Assembly (NCBI GenBank): GCA_034432155.1
Contig: DAOUCP010000065.1
Location: 1 to 37,976 of the forward strand
Direction of reading: 5' to 3'
Origin: DAOUCP01 sp034432155
GTDB taxonomy: Bacteria > Chloroflexota > Anaerolineae > Epilineales > Epilineaceae
DNA length: 37,976 bases
Shown: positions 16,195 to 23,550 of the stretch, one piece after another
How positions within the stretch are numbered: position 1 is the first letter of the stretch
How the letters are laid out: every line of letters begins with the position of its first letter
Position numbers and translations under genes: made by a program
Notes under the pieces: model-generated
What the model was told of the DNA's origin: nothing
What the model saw: the letters and a program-made list of their open reading frames with translations, nothing else
Database searches by the model: none

Positions 16195-16270
16195 CCCAAG
16201 CGGCGAGGCCGGCCGCGAGACAGCGCAACGGCGACGCGGGGGCAGATGCCCTGGCCGAGAGGGGGCTGCC

Positions 16271-17074
16271 CTATGGCGAACTGGACGCAGCCGGCGACTC
16301 CTGGAGGGCACGGCGGAGGGCCTCGCCTGGCGGTAGGGTCGCGCCCGCCAGCGAGCGCGCTACCAGGACGAAGAACTCGCGGTTGCCGCGGCCGCCGGCG
16401 ATGGGAGAGGGTGCCGCGTCGGCGATCCGCCAGCCTTCCTGGGCGATCCACTCCAGCACGCTCTGGAGCACTTGGTGATGCAGTGCTGCCTGTCGGATCA
16501 CACCGCCGCGTGGAACGAGCTTGCGGCCGGCCTCGAACTGGGGCTTGACGAGGACGATCGCGATCCCGTGAGGGGCGAGCAGCCGACCGACTGCAGGTAG
16601 GACAAGCCGCACCGAGATGAAGGCCACGTCTACGACAGCGACGTCGACGGCTTCGGGCAGGGACGCGACGGCGCGGATGTCGGTGCGTTCCATGTTGACC
16701 ACCCGTGCGTCCTGCCGCAGGGACCAGTCGAGCTGGCCGCGGCCGACGTCGACGGCGTAGACGCGCCGTGCGCCACGCTGCAACAGCACTTCGGTGAAAC
16801 CACCCGTGGACGCGCCGACATCCAGACACACTGCGCCGCGCGGATCGACGGCGAAGCGATCGAGGGCCGCCTCGAGCTTCAGTCCACCCCGGCTCACATG
16901 GGCGGGGGCTGGAATGACGTCGATCGGCGTGTCGATCGAGAGGAGCATGCCAGGCTTGTCCATGATCTGAGCGGCGACCCGAACCCGACCAAGACGAATG
17001 AGCACGCTTGCTTGGGACCGGCTGCTCGCCAGGCCGCGCTCGACCAGCAGCTGGTCCAGTCGTTGTCGCGGCAT
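16271..17074 (-). CDS. tlyA: TlyA-family rRNA 2'-O-methyltransferase
   Basis: This protein has an N-terminal S4 RNA-binding domain (RLDQLLVERGLASSRSQASV, residues 5-24) fused to an FtsJ/RrmJ-like SAM methyltransferase domain. The SAM motif is CLDVGASTGGFTEVLLQRGA near residue 83; VVDVAFISVRLVLPAV and VKPQFEAGR follow. TlyA proteins methylate 2'-O of cytidines in 16S and/or 23S rRNA; which rRNA is targeted here cannot be read from sequence. It is 267 residues long. The ATG coincides with the transcription start predicted from its promoter, so the mRNA may be leaderless. It is often annotated 'hemolysin' for historical reasons. Confidence 0.93.
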   Translation of the reverse strand: MPRQRLDQLLVERGLASSRSQASVLIRLGRVRVAAQIMDKPGMLLSIDTPIDVIPAPAHVSRGGLKLEAALDRFAVDPRGAVCLDVGASTGGFTEVLLQRGARRVYAVDVGRGQLDWSLRQDARVVNMERTDIRAVASLPEAVDVAVVDVAFISVRLVLPAVGRLLAPHGIAIVLVKPQFEAGRKLVPRGGVIRQAALHHQVLQSVLEWIAQEGWRIADAAPSPIAGGRGNREFFVLVARSLAGATLPPGEALRRALQESPAASSSP

Positions 17075-17080
17075 GGCCCC

Positions 17081-17110
17081 ACGATAGGCGGCCTCGCCTT
17101 CTCAGGTCAA
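17081..17110 (-). promoter_or_regulatory. Promoter of tlyA (leaderless candidate)
   Basis: Read on the minus strand, -35 TTGACC (17110-17105) and -10 TATCGT (17086-17081) are 18 nt apart. The expected start, 7 nt past the -10, is the A of the tlyA ATG at 17074, and no Shine-Dalgarno sequence fits between. It is back-to-back with the promoter of the next gene, the two -35 boxes being 29 bp apart. Confidence 0.6.
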
Positions 17111-17139
17111 GCCCTGGCGCGCCGTCGCGTCACCGCCGG

Positions 17140-17169
17140 TTGACCCGCGGTCGGTGGCCGCCCTAGAAT
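17140..17169 (+). promoter_or_regulatory. Promoter of the DPPR synthase-like gene (leaderless candidate)
   Basis: -35 TTGACC at 17140-17145 and -10 TAGAAT at 17164-17169 have an 18-nt spacer. The predicted start near 17176 falls on or next to the in-frame GTG at 17177. The ATG at 17168 lies inside the -10 box, so it cannot be the start codon of a transcript from this promoter. Confidence 0.6.
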
Positions 17170-17176
17170 GGCCGCT

Positions 17177-18136
17177 GTGTTCGCGGACGCCCCCTCCCAG
17201 GACGAACAAGGCGCGCGCGGTCGGGGGCCGGGCCGTCGTTCGCCGCTTGTCGCCCTCCTGGTCTCGATGCGACCGCGGCAATGGCTCAAGAACGGCTTCG
17301 TCTTGGCGGCCCTGCTCCTGACCCAGCGCCTCGGCGAAGCCACAGCCACGGCTGCGGCGCTGATGGCCTTTGTGAGCCTGTGCCTGGTGTCGAGCGCTGT
17401 GTACCTCGTCAACGACACCGTCGACGTGGCCGCCGATCGGCTTCATCCGGTCAAGCGCTGCCGGCCAATCGCCGCGGGCGAACTCTCGGCGAAGCATGCC
17501 CTTGTGGCTGCAGGCGGCCTCGTCCTCCTGGGCATAGGGTTGGCCTGGGAGATCAACCCTTTGACGGCGGCCATCGTCCTGACGTACCTGGTGCTGCAAC
17601 TGGCGTACACCCTGGCGTTGAAGCAGCTCGTCATCGTGGAGGCTCTGGCCATTGCCGGCGGCTTTGTGCTGCGCGTCTGGGCTGGCGGTGCGGCCATCGG
17701 CGAGCCCATTACGCCGTACCTCTACCTGTCGGTCATTTTCTTGGCGCTCTTTCAGGCGTTCGCCAAGCGGCGCCACGAACTGGCGTTGCTCACCGACGAG
17801 GCGGGCAATCACCGTCAGGCTTTGACGGACTACACCGTGCAACTGCTGGATCAGCTCATCATCATTGCCGCCACCTCGACTATCGTCACCTATGCCCTGT
17901 ACGCGGTGACGACGCCGCACCGACCGCGCGGCATTTCGGCCAACATGGTGCTGTTCACTATCCCCTTCGTGCTGTATGCCATCTTCCGCTACCTGTACCT
18001 GGTCCAGGTACAGGGCCAAGGCGGTTCCCCGGAGGACATGCTGCTGACCGACCGGCTGCTGTTGCTGGCGGTGGCAGGCTGGGCCCTCTGCCTGGTGGCC
18101 ATTCTGTACCTGGTTCCCAGACTTACCGCCGGCTAG
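17177..18136 (+). CDS. UbiA-family decaprenyl-phosphate phosphoribosyltransferase-like protein
   Basis: This integral membrane prenyltransferase-fold protein has about 319 residues and eight or nine hydrophobic segments. The first Asp-rich motif NDTVDVAADRLHPVKRCRPI (about residues 79-98) and the helix AYTLALKQLVIVEALAIAGG match the DPPR synthase branch of UbiA (Mycobacterium Rv3806c). That enzyme joins PRPP to decaprenyl phosphate as the first step to the arabinose donor of cell-wall glycans. The N-terminus is MRPRQWLKN-like after a ~30-residue variable leader. GTG 17177 was chosen from the promoter; ATG 17168 is the other option. Several GT-C proteins that could use polyprenyl-phosphate sugars are encoded downstream. 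The family is clear; the exact substrate is inferred. Confidence 0.88.
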   Translation: MFADAPSQDEQGARGRGPGRRSPLVALLVSMRPRQWLKNGFVLAALLLTQRLGEATATAAALMAFVSLCLVSSAVYLVNDTVDVAADRLHPVKRCRPIAAGELSAKHALVAAGGLVLLGIGLAWEINPLTAAIVLTYLVLQLAYTLALKQLVIVEALAIAGGFVLRVWAGGAAIGEPITPYLYLSVIFLALFQAFAKRRHELALLTDEAGNHRQALTDYTVQLLDQLIIIAATSTIVTYALYAVTTPHRPRGISANMVLFTIPFVLYAIFRYLYLVQVQGQGGSPEDMLLTDRLLLLAVAGWALCLVAILYLVPRLTAG

Positions 18137-18152
18137 CGGGGCGCGGCGGCCG

Positions 18153-18181
18153 TTGAGCGACCGGCGCTGGTCTGTTATAAT
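18153..18181 (+). promoter_or_regulatory. Promoter of the SUMF1/FGE-fold gene
   Basis: -35 TTGAGC at 18153-18158, a 17-nt spacer, and a perfect -10 TATAAT at 18176-18181 preceded by TGT (extended -10). Predicted start near 18188 gives a ~38-nt leader containing the strong ribosome site AAGGAGG at 18214-18220. Confidence 0.75.
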
Positions 18182-18225
18182 CCAGCGGCCGCAGGTCGAC
18201 GACCACAGTACACAAGGAGGTGGAG

Positions 18226-19323
18226 ATGGCCGAGGACATCGCGGCGGGTAGCGAAGTTGGAGGTGTGGAGATAGACGCCGAGCTGGAAGGCCGAATCCAT
18301 GCACTCGTGAATCAGCTCGTCGGCGACGATGCCTCCGGTTGGGCCGAAGCCGAGGCGGCGCTGCGCGAAATCGGCGCCCCGGCGGCAGCGCGCCTGGAGT
18401 TTAGCCTGACCGATTCGCGGATTGGGGCCGCGGGACGGGCTCGCGCCGGCACTCTGCTCGGGTTGATTGGCGACCCTCGGCTCGCGGATCCCGACCACCT
18501 CGGTCCCTTCATGGAAGTGCCGGGTGGCCCATTCCTCATGGGCGGCGTGCCTGGCGAGCCCGATGCCGAAACGAACGCGCTTCCCCAGCACGAGGTGGAC
18601 GTCCCGACGTTTTGGATGGCGCGCTACTGCGTGACGAATCAGGCATTCGGTCTGTTCGTAGCGGACGGCGGCTATGCACGCCGCGAGTACTGGCTGGAGG
18701 AAGGCTGGGCGTGGCGAGAACGTCAGCAGCTGGAAGCGCCCCACTTCTGGCAGAAGGCGGCTGGCCTGCCGAATCACCCGGTGGTCGGCGTGAGCTGGTT
18801 CGAGGCCATGGCGTACGCTCACTGGCTGAACGAGCGCCAAGCGGGGCGAGGCGAGCTGAAGTCAGCCGAGACGATGCGCCTGCCGACCGAAGCGGAGTGG
18901 GAGAAAGCGGCCCGTGGCGGCACGACACTGGATCGCCGGCGGGCAAGACCCAATCCGATGCCCGGCCGCCGCTACCCATGGGGCGACGCGTTCCTGGCCA
19001 CGATGTGCAACACCGCCGAGAGTCAGATCGGCCATACGACTCCCGTCGGCATGTATGCCGATGCCGAAAGCCCGTACAAGATTGAGGGCCTGGCTGGCAA
19101 CGTGCTGGAGTGGTGCAGCTCGCGCCCGGTCGCCTATCCCTACAGCGCCCATGATGGGCGGGAGCTGCTAGGCGGTGGCGAGCGAACGTACCGCGTGGCG
19201 CGCGGCGGGGCGTGGGCATTCAACGGCGCGGCGGCCCGCTGTGCCTATCGGCATTGGAACCACCCCGACTTCCGCGGCAACATGATCGGTTTGCGCATCG
19301 TCCGCGGTCGCCCCGTGATCTAG
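18226..19323 (+). CDS. HEAT-like repeat plus SUMF1/EgtB/PvdO-fold domain protein
   Basis: The product is 365 residues. Residues ~1-90 form a helical, alanine-rich region with HEAT-like spacing (WAEAEAALREIGAPAAARLE; ARAGTLLGLIGDPRLADP). From ~95 the formylglycine-generating-enzyme fold follows: GGPFLMGG, FWMARYCVTNQAFGLFV, HPVVGVSWFEAMAYAHWLNE, RLPTEAEWEKAARGG, YPWGDAF, GLAGNVLEWCSS, and RVARGGAWAFN ending GNMIGLRIVR. The paired active-site cysteines of true FGEs (CHxxYC) are not present after RGGAW, so sulfatase activation is unlikely; the substrate is unknown. ATG 18226 is chosen because AAGGAGG ends 5 nt upstream; GTG 18220 lies inside that site. It is monocistronic, with its own promoter and a hairpin after the stop. 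Confidence 0.85.
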   Translation: MAEDIAAGSEVGGVEIDAELEGRIHALVNQLVGDDASGWAEAEAALREIGAPAAARLEFSLTDSRIGAAGRARAGTLLGLIGDPRLADPDHLGPFMEVPGGPFLMGGVPGEPDAETNALPQHEVDVPTFWMARYCVTNQAFGLFVADGGYARREYWLEEGWAWRERQQLEAPHFWQKAAGLPNHPVVGVSWFEAMAYAHWLNERQAGRGELKSAETMRLPTEAEWEKAARGGTTLDRRRARPNPMPGRRYPWGDAFLATMCNTAESQIGHTTPVGMYADAESPYKIEGLAGNVLEWCSSRPVAYPYSAHDGRELLGGGERTYRVARGGAWAFNGAAARCAYRHWNHPDFRGNMIGLRIVRGRPVI

Positions 19324-19349
19324 GCACGACGGTAGACGCACCGCCGTGC
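19324..19349 (+). terminator. Hairpin directly after the SUMF1-fold gene
   Basis: A 10-bp stem (GCACGACGGT at 19324-19333 with ACCGCCGTGC at 19340-19349, one G-U pair) and a 6-nt loop begin directly after the TAG stop. No T-run follows, so termination may need a factor or work poorly. The gene on the other side converges on it. Confidence 0.45.
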
Positions 19350-19368
19350 ATCGAGGGTAGGGCGACGG

Positions 19369-19387
19369 CAGCGCGATTGCCGCGCTG
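19369..19387 (-). terminator. Hairpin after the Pro/Thr-rich protein gene
   Basis: A perfect 7-bp stem (CAGCGCG/CGCGCTG) with a 5-nt loop lies 2 nt beyond the minus-strand stop codon at 19390. There is no clear T-run on the minus strand. With the neighbouring hairpin it separates two convergent genes. Confidence 0.4.
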
Positions 19388-19389
19388 GG

Positions 19390-19932
19390 TCAGGGGTAGG
19401 CCGACGGGAGCGTGGCCGTTGCGGTGGCTTGCGCCGTTGGCGTCCCATTCGTCGTAGCCGTCCCCACGAGGTCGCCCCACGTCGTGGCCGTCGCCAGGGA
19501 GCGTCCCCATTGCGGACTGGCCTGGGGCGGCAGTGTGGGCTGGGCATACGGCGTTGGCGCAACAGGCCACAGAGCCAATGTCGGCTGCGCGAGCGGGAAG
19601 GGCGCAGTCGGAACCTCGGTGGTGGGCCAGGCGGGCGCGGTGGGGCCACTCCAGCCCGGGAATCCTTGCGAGTTGATGGGACTGGAGCTCGGGGTGGGGG
19701 CCGCCACGCCCGCACTGGCCGGCAAGGGCACGACAGCCGTCGGCCACGCCAGCGGGGTCGCCGTCAGAGTGGGGTAGGAGCCTGGCTCCTCAGACCAGTC
19801 GAAGGGTGGCTGAACGCCAGCGGCGACGAGCACAAAGGCCGCGAAAACAGCCATGCCAACGATCCACAGGGCCAGCTCCATGGTCGAGGCGCGACCGTGG
19901 GGGCGACGGTGATCGGGGGGTGGGTAGATCAT
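19390..19932 (-). CDS. Single-pass membrane protein with a Pro/Thr/Ala-rich extracellular tail
   Basis: The product is 180 residues from ATG 19932, beginning MIYPPPDHRRPHGR. One hydrophobic segment (LALWIVGMAVFAAFVLVAAG, about residues 19-38) is followed by ~140 residues dominated by Pro, Thr, Ala and Ser with many short APTP, AQPT and TATAT runs. No catalytic domain is visible. Such low-complexity tails are common in secreted Chloroflexota proteins as cell-wall spacers, possibly glycosylated. I do not recognise a family. An ATG 17 codons later (MELALW) is an alternative start. It has its own promoter at 20010-20038. Confidence 0.6.
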   Translation of the reverse strand: MIYPPPDHRRPHGRASTMELALWIVGMAVFAAFVLVAAGVQPPFDWSEEPGSYPTLTATPLAWPTAVVPLPASAGVAAPTPSSSPINSQGFPGWSGPTAPAWPTTEVPTAPFPLAQPTLALWPVAPTPYAQPTLPPQASPQWGRSLATATTWGDLVGTATTNGTPTAQATATATLPSAYP

Positions 19933-20009
19933 GTTCAGTCCCGCGAGTACGTGCCGGCCACGGCGGTCCTCCGTAGTGCCGGTTCGGCAAGGAATGGGGC
20001 GGTTGCCTG

Positions 20010-20038
20010 AGCATAGGTCCACGGCTGGCGGCGGTCAA
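20010..20038 (-). promoter_or_regulatory. Promoter of the Pro/Thr-rich protein gene
   Basis: On the minus strand, -35 TTGACC (20038-20033), 17-nt spacer, -10 TATGCT (20015-20010). Predicted start near 20003, giving a leader of about 70 nt before ATG 19932. Confidence 0.6.
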
Positions 20039-20147
20039 GCCGGCTGGGGTGGTCGGCTGCGCCCCGTGCCCGAGACGGTGCCAGTGGCCCGCGTGGGAAC
20101 CGCCGCAGGACTTCGTTTGCGGCGGGGACGCGCCCCCTTCGTCTGGC

Positions 20148-20176
20148 TTGACCGTGCCCATGCTGCGCCCTACCAT
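20148..20176 (+). promoter_or_regulatory. Promoter of tyrS (leaderless candidate)
   Basis: -35 TTGACC at 20148-20153, 17-nt spacer, -10 TACCAT at 20171-20176. The predicted start near 20183 is only about 2 nt before ATG 20185. No Shine-Dalgarno sequence and no T-box leader features are visible, unlike many Firmicutes tyrS genes. Confidence 0.55.
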
Positions 20177-20184
20177 GACCCACC

Positions 20185-21453
20185 ATGGTGCCGTCAATGG
20201 GCAATGCCGAGGACGCGAGAAGCTCCTTCCCGCCGGTGGAAGAGCAGCTGGCCATCATTCTGCGCGGCGTCGACTACGGCGACGAGCAGCTCTTCGAGGC
20301 CATGCGCGAGGAGCTACGTCAACGTCTGGAGGAGAGTCGAGCCAGCGGTCGGCCGCTGACCGCCTATGTGGGCATCGATCCTACGGGCACGGAATTGACG
20401 CTCGGGCACACCGTGCCATTGCGGAAGCTGCGGCAACTGCAAGACCTGGGCCACCGCGGGGTGTTCGTGATCGGCACCATGACCGCCGTAGTCGGGGATC
20501 CGAGCGATAAGGCGACGGCTCGGCGTCGTCTGACGGGGGACGAGGTGGAGCGCAATGCGGCCACCTATCTCGAGCAGGCCTATCGCATCCTGGATGCCTC
20601 GCGAACGGAGGTGCGGCGCAATGGTGACTGGCTGTCGCAGCTCCGGCTGGCCGACATCATCGAGCTGGCCGCCAACTTCACGGTCCAGCAGTTCCTGCAA
20701 CGCGAGACGTTCGCCCGGCGATTCCAGGCAGGCGATGCCATCTGGCTCCACGAGTTCTTCTACGCTCTCATGCAGGCGTACGACGCGGTGGTGCTCCAGA
20801 CCGACATTCAAGTGGGTGGCACCGAGCAGCTCTTCAACCTGATGGCCGGACGCAAGCTGCAGGAAGCGCTTGGCCAGCGTCCGCAAATCCCGGTCACGCT
20901 GCCCATCCTCGTCGGGACGGACGGCCGCCTGCGCATGTCCAAGACGACCGGCAACTACGTTGGCATCCTGGAGCCGCCAGAGGAGCAGTACGGCAAGACG
21001 ATGAGCCTTCCCGATGCTGCCATGGCCAACTGGTTTAACTTGGTCACATCGCTCCATCCCAGCGAGATTCAGGCCATTCTTGCGGCGGTGGCCGACGGTT
21101 CGTTGCACCCCATGGCAGCCAAGAAGCGGCTGGCCCGCGAAATCGTGACCCTGTTCCACGGACCGGATGCGGCAGCTCGGGCGGAGGAGTACTTCTTTCG
21201 CACCGTGCAGCAGCGTGACCGGCCGGAGGGTGACGAAATGACGTGCTTCGAACTGCCCGGCGACGGCCTGACGCTTCTGGAGGTGCTTTGTCGGGCTGGC
21301 CTGGCTACCTCGAATTCCGAGGCGCGCCGGTTCTTGGCCCAGAACTGCGTACGCATCGATGGCCAGGTTGTGACCGAGCCCACGCTTCGGCTCTCGGCCG
21401 GAGCGCCGCGGGTGCTGCAAGTCGGCAAGCGACGGTTTGTGCGCCTGGTGTAG
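20185..21453 (+). CDS. tyrS: Tyrosine--tRNA ligase
   Basis: This class I aminoacyl-tRNA synthetase charges tRNA-Tyr. The product is 422 residues. The HIGH-type motif is TLGH at 72-75 in GIDPTGTELTLGHTVPLRKL. The tyrosine-binding region includes ADIIELAANFTVQQFLQRE, and the KMSKS-type motif is RMSKT at 250-254. A C-terminal S4-like RNA-binding domain covers roughly residues 360-422 (LCRAGLATSNSEARRFLAQN, then RIDGQVV). The first ATG fits a leaderless transcript; ATG 20197 is the alternative. Confidence 0.95.
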   Translation: MVPSMGNAEDARSSFPPVEEQLAIILRGVDYGDEQLFEAMREELRQRLEESRASGRPLTAYVGIDPTGTELTLGHTVPLRKLRQLQDLGHRGVFVIGTMTAVVGDPSDKATARRRLTGDEVERNAATYLEQAYRILDASRTEVRRNGDWLSQLRLADIIELAANFTVQQFLQRETFARRFQAGDAIWLHEFFYALMQAYDAVVLQTDIQVGGTEQLFNLMAGRKLQEALGQRPQIPVTLPILVGTDGRLRMSKTTGNYVGILEPPEEQYGKTMSLPDAAMANWFNLVTSLHPSEIQAILAAVADGSLHPMAAKKRLAREIVTLFHGPDAAARAEEYFFRTVQQRDRPEGDEMTCFELPGDGLTLLEVLCRAGLATSNSEARRFLAQNCVRIDGQVVTEPTLRLSAGAPRVLQVGKRRFVRLV

Positions 21454-21494
21454 ACTGGCGCCTGGCCGCGGGAAGGGGGTCACTCTTGTCGCGG

Positions 21495-21511
21495 CGTCTG
21501 GCCAGCAGACG
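21495..21511 (+). terminator. Possible terminator hairpin after tyrS
   Basis: A perfect 6-bp stem CGTCTG/CAGACG with a 5-nt loop is followed by GGCTTTCC, a weak T-rich tail. It lies 42 nt after the tyrS stop, in the gap between convergent tyrS and the minus-strand membrane protein gene. Confidence 0.4.
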
Positions 21512-21546
21512 GCTTTCCGTAGCCAGGCCGTCCGCGCGGAGCGCTC

Positions 21547-23499
21547 CTACTCCAGCGGCCGACAGAGCTGCCGGGTGGCATCGCCCTGGCCCGCGCCCTC
21601 GCTGGCCGCCAGGCGAAACACGGTCACCCCGTCCTGGCGGTAGATCGGTTCGAGCTCGTCCATCGCCTCGAGCCGGCGGGCAGTCAACGCCGCTTCCTTG
21701 TCCTGACTGGCGGGCCCGACGTACACATAGCGGGCGCCGGCGAGACGCATGGCCTGCATGATCTCCTCATCGGTCAGGCGATCGCCAAGCGAAACGATCC
21801 CGGCCAATCGGTCCACGGCAAGGGCATACGCTCGCTTGCCATGGTGGTAGAAGGAGGCCGGCATGGTGACCGATCGCCGGGCCAAGAGCGGCAGCCAGTA
21901 TCCACCATCCAGGCCGCGGTAGGTGCCCAGCTGCCAAGCCGCGGTGGTCACCAGAAAGCAGGCGTCAGTTGGGGTGTGCTGGCGCAGCCAGGTGGCAGCG
22001 ACAAGGTCCGCCGGCTGGACGAGGATGGTGGCCGAGGTCACGACTTCGCGCATGCGCGCCGCGCCAAAGAGGGTCGCGAGCACCGCGAGCACCAATAGGC
22101 CATGGCTGGCGGTCCCGGCCATGGTGGGGCGGCGAGTGGCGAGGGCCTCGAGGAGCACGTCGCACCCGATGGCCACGGCCAGGGCCACGACGACGAAGGC
22201 GCTAATGGCCAACGCGAACGGCGACAGGAAGGACGTCGCTGGCAACCCGAAACGATGAGCCTCGACGATGCCCACAGCCATGGCTAGCCAGGCAGCGATG
22301 GCCCAGGCGGCACGGCGTCGGGCGATGAGGCCCAACGCCAGGCTCAGTCCCGCGATCCCCAGCAGCGGGCGATTCAGGCCAATGGTGAAAACCCACGCTG
22401 GCACGTGGGTGGCCGTCAGAGGGGCCTCGTACCATCGGCTCGACGATGCCGCCCGCTCGGCCACCGCAGGCAGCAGCCAGCCGGCGAGCCATGGTGTGAC
22501 CACGATTCCTGCCAGCAGCCCTGTGGCCGCCAGCGCCACGAGCCGCTGGCGCCGCTGGCCCGCGCAGCTCAGTCCAAAGGCCACCAGAATCGGGAGGCCG
22601 ATGGCGAAAAAGACAAACACCCGCACATGGGTCAAGAACAGGCTGGCAGTGACCAGCGCCGTAGCCGGGACAAGACCGCTCCGACGCCCGGCCGCATCAG
22701 GGGACTCTGGGGTTCGCGGCGTGACCAGTTCGGCCACGAGAAACCAAGCGGTCGGCAACAGGCACAGGCCGGCCAGCTGGGTGTAGCGGCCCCAGGCGGC
22801 GTAGTAAGCGGGGAAGTAGTAGAGAGAAACCGGAATCGCCGCGCCCACCACGGCAGCCGTGGGATGGCGGCTCAGGCGCGTCAAGAACGGAAACATCGCC
22901 AACGGGAGCAGGGCGTTGAGGGCCTGACCCAGCCAGAGGGTCGCTTGGGGCGCTGTGGCATCGGTCAGCCAGGCGACGGCCGCCGCCAGGCTGTGGAAAC
23001 CGAAATGGTACTCGAAGCGCTCGACGGGCAGGTAGGGCTGCCAGGAACGGGGCAGTCCCCCCTGCTCCAGCATGAGCTGCACAATCAGACTATGATGGTA
23101 GCCGTCTACCCAGGGGGGCACGACGAGGCCGCGGGCATGCAGGGCCCGCAAGACCACCGCCACGGCGAGAAGGATGGTCAGGGCGCACGTTGTCGCTCTG
23201 GGCAGGGAAGGCGGCCGCAGGAGAGGACGGAGCAGCCAGCTTGCGATGGCCAGCAGGGTCAGGCCAATGGTCCAGCCGGCCACCGCACGCGGGGTCAGGA
23301 CGAGCCCAGCGGTGCGATAGCCGAGCATGAGTACCGGCCAGAAAGCCATGCTGAGGCTGAGCGCCAGCCCAGCCGCCGTTGGCCCTCGGGCACGCAAGCC
23401 GAAGATGCGGAGCGCAGCCGCTCCCGGTGAGAACAGGACGGCGGCGGTGGCCAGCAGCAGCGTCCACGCGCCGACCGTCGGCCCCTGTGCGGCGGGCAC
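21547..23499 (-). CDS. Polytopic membrane protein, GT-C/DUF6541-like
   Basis: The product is 650 residues with a dozen or more hydrophobic segments, starting with GTG at 23499. The first large loop has HARGLVVPPWVDGYHHSLIV and FEYHFGFHSLAAAVAWLTDA, where GT-C glycosyltransferases place their substrate loop. The C-terminal soluble part (about the last 150 residues) contains TWLRQHTPTDACFLVTTAAW, typical of GT-C-like proteins in Chloroflexota. I think it belongs with DUF6541-type membrane proteins of unknown activity. It begins 51 nt after the lgt stop on the same strand, so it is probably transcribed from the lgt promoter. Confidence 0.65.
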   Translation of the reverse strand: MPAAQGPTVGAWTLLLATAAVLFSPGAAALRIFGLRARGPTAAGLALSLSMAFWPVLMLGYRTAGLVLTPRAVAGWTIGLTLLAIASWLLRPLLRPPSLPRATTCALTILLAVAVVLRALHARGLVVPPWVDGYHHSLIVQLMLEQGGLPRSWQPYLPVERFEYHFGFHSLAAAVAWLTDATAPQATLWLGQALNALLPLAMFPFLTRLSRHPTAAVVGAAIPVSLYYFPAYYAAWGRYTQLAGLCLLPTAWFLVAELVTPRTPESPDAAGRRSGLVPATALVTASLFLTHVRVFVFFAIGLPILVAFGLSCAGQRRQRLVALAATGLLAGIVVTPWLAGWLLPAVAERAASSSRWYEAPLTATHVPAWVFTIGLNRPLLGIAGLSLALGLIARRRAAWAIAAWLAMAVGIVEAHRFGLPATSFLSPFALAISAFVVVALAVAIGCDVLLEALATRRPTMAGTASHGLLVLAVLATLFGAARMREVVTSATILVQPADLVAATWLRQHTPTDACFLVTTAAWQLGTYRGLDGGYWLPLLARRSVTMPASFYHHGKRAYALAVDRLAGIVSLGDRLTDEEIMQAMRLAGARYVYVGPASQDKEAALTARRLEAMDELEPIYRQDGVTVFRLAASEGAGQGDATRQLCRPLE

Positions 23500-23550
23500 G
23501 ATCGCCTCTGTTGGCCTGACGAACTGACGTGCCCTCGGCGGAGGCGGTGC

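Noticed and set aside
16195..16270. Possible terminator between rpsI and tlyA.
   Set aside because: Only weak, short GC repeats are seen, with no T-run on either strand; not enough to call.
19324..19387. Two hairpins read as a small RNA or attachment site.
   Set aside because: They lie between convergent genes directly at the stop codons, where terminators are the simpler explanation; no promoter precedes them.
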